A stretch of 12,916 bases of DNA from an uncultured Clostridia bacterium. Its GTDB lineage: Bacteria; Bacillota; Clostridia; TANB77; CAG-508. Below the pieces are notes generated by a model. That model searched no databases. It saw only the letters and a list, made by a program, of their open reading frames with translations, and was not told where the DNA came from. The DNA lies in assembly GCA_944393275.1 (NCBI GenBank), contig CALXZQ010000026.1, positions 1 to 12,916 on the forward strand. Reading direction: 5' to 3'. Made by a program: the position numbers and the translations under genes. Shown here piece by piece: positions 1 through 6,226 of this stretch (positions are counted from its first letter, which is position 1; each line of letters starts with the position of its first letter).

Positions 1-62
1 CAGGAAATCCAAGAGAAGTATCAAAAGAAGATTTTATAGAATTATATAGACAAGCAATGTAA
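1..62 (+). CDS. C-terminal end of a probable iron-containing alcohol dehydrogenase (5' end outside window)
   Basis: The open frame starting at base 3 reads GNPREVSKEDFIELYRQAM and ends at TAA 60-62. The pattern G-N-P-R-x-V-(S/T)-x-E-D-(F/I)-I-x-L-Y-x-x-A-(M/L) at the extreme C-terminus is typical of group III iron-dependent alcohol dehydrogenases, such as lactaldehyde reductase and butanol dehydrogenase relatives, which reduce aldehydes with NAD(P)H in the cytoplasm. Only 19 residues are visible, so the substrate cannot be judged and the family call rests on this tail alone. The last 40 bases of the gene, stop codon included, recur in degenerate form at 1729-1767. No clear terminator follows the stop codon. 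Confidence 0.55.
   Translation, partial: GNPREVSKEDFIELYRQAM
23..62 (+). repeat. Left copy of an imperfect 40-bp direct repeat flanking T-box-lysA
   Basis: Bases 23-62 are the last 13 codons of the upstream gene, stop codon included. They align with 1729-1767 with three substitutions and one single-base gap, and the first 25 bases are identical. The match ends sharply: bases 15-22 and 1721-1728 are unrelated. This copy is the functional gene end; the other copy is non-coding. Confidence 0.8.
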
Positions 63-98
63 TTAACAAATAATATTAAAAACCTAAATCTTAAATGC

Positions 99-126
99 TT
101 GACAAATTATAAAAAAACAGTATAAT
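99..126 (+). promoter_or_regulatory. Sigma-A promoter of the T-box-lysA transcript
   Basis: TTGACA at 99-104 and TATAAT at 121-126 are both perfect consensus hexamers, separated by 16 bp. Transcription should start near 132-134, about 20 nt before the first paired bases of the T-box Stem I. This is the strongest-looking promoter in the window, as suits a gene controlled by premature termination. Confidence 0.85.
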
Positions 127-152
127 TATTTTTAATTATTGTATATAATTAA

Positions 153-421
153 ATTCTATGAAGGAAAGAGTATTTATTTATAATATCATTACAGAGAAAC
201 TCTTATTAGCTGAGAAAGAGTATGTAAAAAAATAAAGAAAAAAGCTCTGGAGAAGAATATCGAAAGCAATACCAATTGTATAAGATATTACAGGAGTGCC
301 TGTTATAGCACATACAAATTTTAGTTTGTAAATGAGGTTATATTAGTAATAATATAATAAAATTTGAGTGGTACCGTGATATTTATCACCTCTAAGAAAG
401 TTTTCTTAGAGGTGAATTTTT
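153..421 (+). promoter_or_regulatory. T-box leader with a lysine (AAA) specifier, controlling lysA
   Basis: The T-box bulge UGGUACC (369-375) lies in a perfect antiterminator: GAG 366-368 pairs with CUC 390-392, and GUG 376-378 pairs with CAC 387-389. Stem I can be drawn. AUUCU 153-157 pairs with AGAAU 254-258 at the base, and GA-rich bases near 160 and 250 fit the kink-turn. AGUA 169-172 faces GAA 237-239 as the S-turn, with UUUAUUU 173-179 pairing to AAAUAAA 230-236 above it. A distal hairpin follows (199-204 with 216-221) whose loop contains GCUGAGA. The codon directly after GAA is AAA (240-242), lysine. The fourth base of UGGU would pair with discriminator A73. A stem III hairpin lies at 313-330. 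Uncharged tRNA-Lys should stabilise the antiterminator and let lysA be transcribed. The T-box call is firm; the specifier comes from hand folding. Confidence 0.92.
387..421 (+). terminator. T-box-controlled intrinsic terminator upstream of lysA
   Basis: A 28-base near-perfect inverted repeat (arms of about 12 bp, 387-414) is followed by a U-run at 417-421. Its 5' arm shares CACCUC (387-392) with the antiterminator, so the two structures exclude each other. The terminator forms when tRNA-Lys is charged, and ends just before the lysA ribosome binding site. Confidence 0.92.
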
Positions 422-440
422 GTTTCTAAGGAGGGAAAAA

Positions 441-1718
441 ATGAAGAAAGAACTATTTGTAAATAATGAAAAAGTAAATGAGATTATGGAAAAATATCCA
501 ACGCCATTTCATTTATATGATGAAAAAGGAATTAGAGAAAATGTTAAGAGATTAAAAGAAGCATTTTCATGGAATTATGGGTTTAAGGAATATTTTGCAG
601 TAAAAGCTACTCCAAATCCATTCATAATAAGTATCTTACATGAATATGGATGTGGGTGTGATTGTTCATCTTATACAGAATTAATGCTTTCAGAAGCGTT
701 GGGAATTACAGGAAATGAAATAATGTTTTCGTCTAATGTTACACCTAAAGAGGACTATATTTATGCAAAAAAATTAGGTGCCACAATTAATTTGGATGAC
801 TTCACACATATAGAGTTTTTAGAAAAAACAGTAGGAATTCCAAAGAGAATTAGCTGCAGATACAACCCAGGAGGAATATTTAAAATTTCTAATGAATTTA
901 TGGATAATCCTGGTGAAGCTAAATATGGTTTTACTCTAAATCAACTAATAGAAGGATTTAGGATATTAAAAGAAAAAGGAGTAGAAGAGTTTGGAATACA
1001 TGCTTTTCTTGCTAGTAATACTATAACAAATGACTACTATCCTTTGCTAGCTAAGGTACTGTTTGAAACAGCTGTACTTTTAAAAAAAGAAACAGGAGTA
1101 AAAGTAAAGTTTATTAATTTATCTGGGGGAATAGGGATTCCTTATAAACCAGAGGAAACAGAAAATAATATTTTTGTAATTGGTGAAAGAGTTAGAGAAA
1201 TGTATGAAAAAATTCTAGTTCCAGAAGATATGGGAGATGTTTCTTTATATACAGAACTAGGAAGATTTATGACTGGACCTTATGGATGTTTAATAACTAA
1301 AGTAATTCATGAAAAAAATATTTATAAGCATTATATAGGATGTGATGCGTGTGCTGTCAATTTAATGAGACCAGCTATGTATGGAGCATATCATCATATA
1401 ACAGTGCTAGGAAAAGAAAATGAGCCATGTAACCATATTTATGATATAACAGGTAGTTTATGTGAAAATAATGATAAATTTGCTATAGATAGGAAATTAC
1501 CAGAAATTAATATAGGAGATGTTTTAGCAATACATGATACAGGGGCTCATGGACATTCTATGGGATACAATTATAATGGAAAATTGAGATCAGCAGAAAT
1601 CTTACTAAAACAAGATGGAAGCTTCGAGTTGATACGAAGAGCAGAAACTCCATCAGATTATTTTGCAACTTTAGATTGTTTTAGTATTGGTAAGAAATTA
1701 TGCAATAAAAAAATATAA
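441..1718 (+). CDS. lysA: Diaminopimelate decarboxylase (PLP-dependent, divergent clostridial type)
   Basis: LysA decarboxylates meso-diaminopimelate to L-lysine, the last step of the pathway, in the cytoplasm as a dimer. The 425-residue protein shows the fold type III order. An N-terminal PLP barrel carries FAVKATPNP with the probable Schiff-base Lys55, HAFLASN 187-193, the phosphate-binding SGGIG 228-232 and ELGR 272-275. The C-terminal domain carries GSLCENND 338-345 with the active-site Cys341, and DTGAHGHSMGYNYNG 366-380. Several motifs differ from textbook LysA (HxHIGSQ, EPGR, GPxCES), which marks a divergent branch. The ATG at 441 is chosen because AAGGAGGG (428-435) sits 5 nt upstream; a TTG at 420 is in frame but lies in the terminator tail and precedes the binding site. 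The lysine T-box supports a role in lysine supply. A related decarboxylase specificity cannot be fully excluded. Confidence 0.9.
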   Translation: MKKELFVNNEKVNEIMEKYPTPFHLYDEKGIRENVKRLKEAFSWNYGFKEYFAVKATPNPFIISILHEYGCGCDCSSYTELMLSEALGITGNEIMFSSNVTPKEDYIYAKKLGATINLDDFTHIEFLEKTVGIPKRISCRYNPGGIFKISNEFMDNPGEAKYGFTLNQLIEGFRILKEKGVEEFGIHAFLASNTITNDYYPLLAKVLFETAVLLKKETGVKVKFINLSGGIGIPYKPEETENNIFVIGERVREMYEKILVPEDMGDVSLYTELGRFMTGPYGCLITKVIHEKNIYKHYIGCDACAVNLMRPAMYGAYHHITVLGKENEPCNHIYDITGSLCENNDKFAIDRKLPEINIGDVLAIHDTGAHGHSMGYNYNGKLRSAEILLKQDGSFELIRRAETPSDYFATLDCFSIGKKLCNKKI

Positions 1719-1728
1719 TAATACAGAA

Positions 1729-1767
1729 AAAAGAAGATTTTATAGAATTATATGGACAGCACTATAA
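1729..1767 (+). repeat. Right copy of the 40-bp direct repeat: decayed dehydrogenase gene end
   Basis: This copy starts 10 bp after the lysA stop codon and matches 23-62 through the position of the stop codon, with three substitutions and one deletion that breaks the frame. It is not preceded by coding sequence of the dehydrogenase. The changes also create a 9-bp inverted repeat (1737-1745 with 1762-1770) that the left copy lacks; no U-run follows it. The copy ends 4 bp before the -35 box of the next promoter. It looks like a footprint of duplication or insertion. Confidence 0.8.
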
Positions 1768-1771
1768 AATA

Positions 1772-1800
1772 TTGACAGGTGACATAAAAGATGGTATTCT
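1772..1800 (+). promoter_or_regulatory. Promoter of the leader peptide-ABC-F transcript
   Basis: TTGACA at 1772-1777 is perfect consensus. It lies 17 bp from TATTCT at 1795-1800, which matches the -10 consensus at 4 of 6 positions. Transcription would start near 1807, just upstream of the leader-peptide ribosome binding site. Confidence 0.75.
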
Positions 1801-1829
1801 ATTAATATAGTAAATGTGGAGGTGAAAAA

Positions 1830-1859
1830 ATGTATATTAATTCTTATAAAAACAATTAA
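1830..1859 (+). CDS. Nine-residue leader peptide of the ABC-F attenuator
   Basis: A strong ribosome binding site, GGAGGTG (1818-1824), lies 5 nt before ATG 1830. The frame encodes MYINSYKNN and stops at TAA 1857-1859. So good a binding site before so short a frame, between a promoter and a terminator that precedes a resistance-type gene, is the hallmark of a regulatory leader peptide. Translation itself, rather than the product, is the likely function: a ribosome stalled by an antibiotic near the end of the frame would interfere with the hairpin starting 11 nt after the stop codon. I do not recognise this peptide from any named system. Confidence 0.72.
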   Translation: MYINSYKNN

Positions 1860-1869
1860 ATAAATGCGG

Positions 1870-1986
1870 AACTAATAAGTTTTAGTTTATATGTTTTTAA
1901 GAATTATTATATGTTTTTGTATATTTATATATAGAAAAAGTATTTGTGCACGATAACTAAAATGAATTAGTTATCGTGCGTTTTCT
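1870..1986 (+). promoter_or_regulatory. Ribosome-mediated attenuator with 1:2 / 3:4 versus 2:3 pairing
   Basis: Four segments can pair in two exclusive ways. Segment 1 AACUAA (1870-1875) pairs with segment 2 UUAGUU (1882-1887). Segment 3, inside 1948-1960, also contains AACUAA and pairs with segment 4 (1967-1979) to form the terminator. Alternatively UUUUAGUU (1880-1887) pairs with AACUAAAA (1955-1962), eight Watson-Crick pairs plus a G-U pair, which would destroy the terminator. A ribosome stalled on the leader would mask segment 1 and favour the 2:3 antiterminator. Between the hairpins a 12-base direct repeat (1887-1898 and 1907-1918) fills an AT-rich spacer of unknown role. Confidence 0.7.
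1948..1986 (+). terminator. Intrinsic terminator in front of the ABC-F gene
   Basis: A perfect 13-bp stem (1948-1960 with 1967-1979) with a six-base loop is followed by GUUUUCU. It ends only 12 nt before the ABC-F ribosome binding site, so it can act only as a conditional terminator within that gene's own leader. Confidence 0.85.
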
Positions 1987-2011
1987 ATTATTGGAACAAA
2001 GGAGGTATTCT

Positions 2012-3529
2012 GTGTTAGAAATAAAAAACTTAAATATAAAGACTCTAAAGGAAGGAAAAGAAATAATAACTGATTTAAATCTAGCAATAAATCAAAATGA
2101 TAAACTAGCAATAATAGGAGAAGAAGGAAATGGCAAATCCACTTTACTTAAATGCATATATGATTATAATTTAATAAAAGATTATGCAACAATAACTGGT
2201 AAAATTATAAAGAATAATTTAAATATTGGTTACTTGGAACAATTTTTAGACAGCGGGTGGAACGCACAAACTCTAGAGGAATATTTTGTAAAAGATAAAC
2301 CAAACCTTGAAATAAATTATGATAGATATGGAGAACTATATAAATTAGATTCCATATTTAATGAATTAGGTTTTGAAAATATAAATTTTGAAAATAAATT
2401 AATCTCAAATTTAAGTGGTGGAGAAAAAGTAAAGGTTCAGATTGCTAAAATTTTATTAAATTCACCAGATCTATTATTGTTAGATGAACCAACAAACGAT
2501 ATAGATATTGAAACATTAGAATGGCTAGAGGATTTCATAATAAATTCTAAGATACCAATTGTATTTATATCTCATGATGAAGTTTTATTAGAAAAAACAG
2601 CTAATGGAATATTACATTTAGAACGAATAGAAAATAAGACTAAAGCGAAGTATACCATAGAACATATAGGTTATAAAGAATATATAGAAAAAAGGAATTA
2701 TTTAATAGATAGGCAGTATAGAATTTCAAGACATGAGCAAAAGGAACAAGAAAAACAGAAGGAAAGATTAAATAATATATATAATAGTGTAAGACATCAA
2801 TTGGAGACAATAAGCAGACAAAACCCAGGTGGAGCAAGACTTCTTAAAAAGAAAATGAAAAATGTAAAAGCAATGGAAAAAAGAATGAGTAAGCAAGAAA
2901 TTACAAATGTACCAGATGTAGAAGAAAAGATTTTTGCTAAATTTCATAATCAAGACGAAATTCATAACTCAAAAGTAATACTTGACTATAATTTAAATGA
3001 ATTAAAAATAGGAAATAAAGTATTAAAAACTAACATTCATATTAGAATTATAGGAAAAGAAAAAGTATGCATTATTGGGAGAAATGGTACGGGAAAAACC
3101 ACTTTAATAAAGAAAATCTATGAAAATATGAAATATAGAAAAGATATAAAAATAGGTTACATGCCACAAAACTATGATGAACTACTACTAGATGCAGATG
3201 TAAATTGTATAGACTTTTTAAGAATTAGTTATTCAAAAGAAGAAGAAACTACAATTAGAACATATTTAGCTTCAATGAGATTTACTGTAGAAGAAACAAA
3301 TTCTTTAGTCTCAAACCTAAGTGGAGGGCAAAAAGCTAAATTATTCATAATTAAATTGATATTACAAAAGGCAAATGTATTAATATTAGATGAACCAACA
3401 AGAAATTTAAGCCCTTTATCTACCCCTGTAATAAGAGAGCTACTAAAGAACTTTGATGGTACAATAATTAGTATATCTCATGATAGAAAATATATAGATG
3501 AGGTATGCGATAGAGTTATTGAGTTTTAA
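2012..3529 (+). CDS. ABC-F family ATPase, probable antibiotic ribosome-protection protein
   Basis: ABC-F proteins have two ATPase domains and no membrane domain; they bind the ribosomal E site and either dislodge antibiotics or assist translation. In this 505-residue protein domain 1 has Walker A GEEGNGKS (36-43), signature LSGGEK (134-139) and LLLLDEPTND (154-163). A charged, helical interdomain linker spans about 205-300. Domain 2 has Walker A GRNGTGKT (356-363), LSGGQK (436-441) and DEPTRNLSPLS (460-470). No transmembrane segment is visible. The GTG at 2012 is chosen because AAAGGAGG (1998-2005) lies 6 nt upstream; the in-frame GTG at 1976 lies inside the terminator. The inducible attenuator argues for a resistance role against macrolide, lincosamide, streptogramin or pleuromutilin-type drugs. 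The exact subfamily and drug are not assigned. No convincing terminator follows. Confidence 0.88.
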   Translation: MLEIKNLNIKTLKEGKEIITDLNLAINQNDKLAIIGEEGNGKSTLLKCIYDYNLIKDYATITGKIIKNNLNIGYLEQFLDSGWNAQTLEEYFVKDKPNLEINYDRYGELYKLDSIFNELGFENINFENKLISNLSGGEKVKVQIAKILLNSPDLLLLDEPTNDIDIETLEWLEDFIINSKIPIVFISHDEVLLEKTANGILHLERIENKTKAKYTIEHIGYKEYIEKRNYLIDRQYRISRHEQKEQEKQKERLNNIYNSVRHQLETISRQNPGGARLLKKKMKNVKAMEKRMSKQEITNVPDVEEKIFAKFHNQDEIHNSKVILDYNLNELKIGNKVLKTNIHIRIIGKEKVCIIGRNGTGKTTLIKKIYENMKYRKDIKIGYMPQNYDELLLDADVNCIDFLRISYSKEEETTIRTYLASMRFTVEETNSLVSNLSGGQKAKLFIIKLILQKANVLILDEPTRNLSPLSTPVIRELLKNFDGTIISISHDRKYIDEVCDRVIEF

Positions 3530-3582
3530 AGATGAGTCTTATCCATATATAGTGGTTTTATAGAATTTATATATTAATAGGG

Positions 3583-3611
3583 ATGATATATTTTTATTTT
3601 TATGATATAAT
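3583..3611 (+). promoter_or_regulatory. Extended -10 promoter of ogt-uvrB
   Basis: TATAAT at 3606-3611 is preceded by TGA (3603-3605), giving a full extended -10 element. ATGATA (3583-3588), 17 bp upstream, is a 4-of-6 match to the -35 box. The start would fall near 3618, giving a short leader of about 20 nt before ogt. Confidence 0.7.
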
Positions 3612-3637
3612 CCTAATGTATTTATAGGAGGAATGAA

Positions 3638-4180
3638 ATGATTTACAAAACATATTACAAATCACCTATTGGAAATATGTTGTTAGCGAGTAAAGATAAT
3701 GAATTAATAGGACTATGGATTGAAGGACAGAAGTATTATCTTTCAAATATTAAAGAAAAACTAATAGAAAATGATAAAGAAGAAATACTAATTAGAACAA
3801 AAAATTGGTTAGATAGATATTTTAAAGGAGAAAAACCAAAAATACAAGAATTAAAAATAAATCCCATAGGAACTAATTTTAGACAAGCCGTTTGGAAAAT
3901 ATTATGCGATATTCCTTATGGAGAAACCATTTCATATAATGATATTTCAAAAAAAATTGCAAAACAAAGAAAAATAAAAAAAATTTCTGCCCAAGCAATA
4001 GGAGGAGCAGTTGGTCACAATCCAATTTCTATCATTATTCCTTGTCATAGAGTAGTGGGAGCAAATGGTAATTTAACAGGATATGCTAGTGGAATAGATA
4101 AGAAAATTCAATTACTTAAGTTAGAAAATGTAAATATAGATAAACTATTTATACCTAAAAATAATTTAAAAATATCTTAA
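3638..4180 (+). CDS. ogt: Methylated-DNA--protein-cysteine methyltransferase (O6-alkylguanine repair)
   Basis: This suicide protein transfers the alkyl group from O6-alkylguanine or O4-alkylthymine in DNA to its own cysteine. The 180-residue protein has a degenerate N-terminal domain (1-75) and the conserved C-terminal DNA-binding domain. The domain carries FRQAVW (81-86) in the helix-turn-helix region, ISY 98-100, the Asn hinge in GHNP (126-129), PCHRVV (135-140) with acceptor Cys136, and SGIDKKIQLLKLE (151-163). Its length fits Ogt rather than the Ada fusion. AGGAGG (3626-3631) lies 6 nt before ATG. uvrB begins 10 bp after the stop with its own binding site, so the two are very probably co-transcribed, joining direct reversal with excision repair. 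Confidence 0.93.
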   Translation: MIYKTYYKSPIGNMLLASKDNELIGLWIEGQKYYLSNIKEKLIENDKEEILIRTKNWLDRYFKGEKPKIQELKINPIGTNFRQAVWKILCDIPYGETISYNDISKKIAKQRKIKKISAQAIGGAVGHNPISIIIPCHRVVGANGNLTGYASGIDKKIQLLKLENVNIDKLFIPKNNLKIS

Positions 4181-4190
4181 TGGAGGGAAC

Positions 4191-6146
4191 ATGTTTAAAT
4201 TACATTCAGAATATAAGCCAACAGGAGACCAACCTAAGGCAATAGAGTATCTATCAAATGGAATAAAAGAAGGTAAGAAATTCCAAACACTTCTTGGAGT
4301 TACAGGGTCTGGAAAAACATTCACTATGGCAAATATAATTGAAAAAGTACAAAAGCCAACACTTGTCTTAGCACACAATAAAACCTTGGCAGGTCAGCTT
4401 TATAGCGAATTTAAAGAATTTTTTCCTGAGAATCATGTTGAATATTTTGTATCATATTATGATTATTATCAACCAGAAGCATATATACCACAGTCAAATA
4501 CCTATATTGAAAAGGATGCTTCTATTAATGATGAAATAGACAAGTTACGTCATTCAGCTACTGCCAGTTTATTTGAAAGTAGAGATGTAATTATTGTTGC
4601 GTCTGTTTCTTGTATTTATGGATTAGGAGATCCTATAGATTATGAGAATATGATTATTTCTTTAAGACCAGGAATGACAAAAACTCGTGAAGAAGTTTTA
4701 AGAAAACTTGTGAACATGCAATATTCAAGAAATGAAGTAGATTTTAAGAGAGGAACATTCAGAGCTAAAGGGGATATTGTTGAAATATATCCTTCAGACC
4801 AAAATGAAAGAGCAATAAGAGTAGAATTCTGGGGAGATGAAATAGAAAAAATTTCTGAAATAAATCCTCTAACTGGAAAAGTTATAGGACTAAGAAATCA
4901 CGTAATGATTTTCCCAAATTCACATTATGTTACAACAAAAGAAAAAATGGAAAGAGCCATTATAACAATTGAACAAGAATTAGAAGAAAGAATAAAATAT
5001 TTTAAAGATAATAATAAACTAATTGAAGCACAGAGAATAGAAGAACGCACAAATTTTGATATTGAAATGATGAAAGAAACAGGATTTTGCCAGGGAATAG
5101 AAAACTACTCAAGACATATTAGTGGAAGGACTGCAGGAAGTGCGCCATTTACTCTATTTGATTATTTCCCAGATGATTTCTTGCTTTTGATAGACGAATC
5201 ACATGCAACCATACCACAAGTTAGAGCAATGTACAATGGAGATAAAGCAAGAAAAGATTCATTAGTTAATTATGGATTTAGACTACCATCAGCATATGAT
5301 AATAGGCCACTAAAATTTAATGAATTTGAAGAAAGATTAAATCAGGTCATATTTGTAAGTGCAACACCGGCAGATTATGAAAAAGAGCATTCAAAAGATA
5401 ATGTAGTTGAACAAATTATAAGACCAACAGGATTATTAGACCCTAAAATAGAGGTAAAACCTGTTGAAAATCAAGTAGATGACCTAATAGCACAAATAAA
5501 TGAAAGGGTAGCAAAAGGAGAAAGAGTATTAGTTACGACTTTAACTAAAAAAATGGCAGAGGATTTGACATCATATTTAAAAAGCCTAGATATAAAAGTA
5601 AATTATATGCATTCAGATATTAAAGCATTAGAAAGAATGGAAATAATTAGAAAGTTAAGATTAGGAGAGTTTGATGTTCTAGTCGGAATAAATCTTTTAA
5701 GAGAAGGGTTAGATATTCCTGAAGTATCATTAGTTGCTATATTAGATGCAGATAAAGAAGGTTTCTTACGTTCAGAAAGATCTTTAATCCAAACAATTGG
5801 GCGTGCTGCAAGAAATACAGAAGGAAAAGTAATAATGTATGCAGATGAATTGACAGAATCAATGGAGAAAGCTATTTCTGAAACAAATAGAAGAAGAAAA
5901 ATCCAAGAGGAATATAATATAAAAAATAATATTACACCTATGACAATTAAAAAATCTGTAAGAGAAACAATAAAAGCAACTGTTGTAGAAGATATCTCAG
6001 CAGAATATAAAATAAATAAAGATGAAGATGTAAAGGATATTATAAATAGACTAACAGATGAAATGCTTAAATGTGCTGCTAATATGGAATTTGAAAAAGC
6101 AGCAGAATTAAGAGATAAAATAAAAGAATTAGAGGATTTAGTATAA
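4191..6146 (+). CDS. uvrB: Excinuclease ABC subunit B
   Basis: UvrB is the damage-verifying helicase-like subunit of nucleotide excision repair: it receives DNA from UvrA and recruits UvrC for incision. The 651 residues match the usual length. Visible are Walker A GVTGSGKT (36-43), the beta-hairpin region that clamps a DNA strand with YYDYYQPEAY (89-98), Walker B DESH (335-338), RPTGLLDP (411-418), helicase motif VI QTIGRAAR (534-541) and a C-terminal UVR domain (about 617-650, with FEKAAELRD) that contacts UvrC. GGAGGG (4182-4187) lies 3 nt before ATG. The gene sits between ogt and uvrA. No terminator is seen before the uvrA promoter, so read-through into uvrA is likely as well. Confidence 0.98.
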   Translation: MFKLHSEYKPTGDQPKAIEYLSNGIKEGKKFQTLLGVTGSGKTFTMANIIEKVQKPTLVLAHNKTLAGQLYSEFKEFFPENHVEYFVSYYDYYQPEAYIPQSNTYIEKDASINDEIDKLRHSATASLFESRDVIIVASVSCIYGLGDPIDYENMIISLRPGMTKTREEVLRKLVNMQYSRNEVDFKRGTFRAKGDIVEIYPSDQNERAIRVEFWGDEIEKISEINPLTGKVIGLRNHVMIFPNSHYVTTKEKMERAIITIEQELEERIKYFKDNNKLIEAQRIEERTNFDIEMMKETGFCQGIENYSRHISGRTAGSAPFTLFDYFPDDFLLLIDESHATIPQVRAMYNGDKARKDSLVNYGFRLPSAYDNRPLKFNEFEERLNQVIFVSATPADYEKEHSKDNVVEQIIRPTGLLDPKIEVKPVENQVDDLIAQINERVAKGERVLVTTLTKKMAEDLTSYLKSLDIKVNYMHSDIKALERMEIIRKLRLGEFDVLVGINLLREGLDIPEVSLVAILDADKEGFLRSERSLIQTIGRAARNTEGKVIMYADELTESMEKAISETNRRRKIQEEYNIKNNITPMTIKKSVRETIKATVVEDISAEYKINKDEDVKDIINRLTDEMLKCAANMEFEKAAELRDKIKELEDLV

Positions 6147-6161
6147 AATATAAACAAACAC

Positions 6162-6190
6162 TTGTTTTAAGATGGATTGTATAGTATAAT
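6162..6190 (+). promoter_or_regulatory. Promoter of uvrA, overlapped by a weak LexA-like palindrome
   Basis: TTGTTT (6162-6167) and TATAAT (6185-6190) are separated by 17 bp. AAAC-N4-GTTT (6156-6167) overlaps the -35 box and resembles the Firmicute LexA core GAAC-N4-GTTC with two changes. The promoter call is good; the operator call is speculative. Confidence 0.7.
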
Positions 6191-6226
6191 CATATCGTTA
6201 TATTTTATAAGGAGGAGACAATAATA

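Noticed and set aside
420..440. TTG start for lysA that would add seven residues
   Set aside because: It lies in the T-box terminator tail and overlaps the AAGGAGGG binding site, which fits the ATG at 441 with ideal spacing.
1737..1770. 9-bp inverted repeat after lysA as a transcription terminator
   Set aside because: The stem is nearly all A/T with a 16-base loop and no U-run follows. It partly coincides with the direct repeat and is better explained by it.
1976..2011. GTG start for the ABC-F gene at 1976
   Set aside because: This GTG is inside the 3' arm of the terminator and has no ribosome binding site. GTG 2012 has AAAGGAGG 6 nt upstream and gives a normal ABC-F N-terminus.
3530..3582. 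Possible terminator after the ABC-F gene
   Set aside because: Only a 4-5 bp hairpin near 3530-3541 could be drawn, without a U-run.
5603..6157. 184-codon open frame on the minus strand inside uvrB, and shorter ones inside the ABC-F, uvrA and wzz-like genes
   Set aside because: They mirror the codon pattern of strong plus-strand genes, have low-complexity hydrophobic translations and match no recognisable family.
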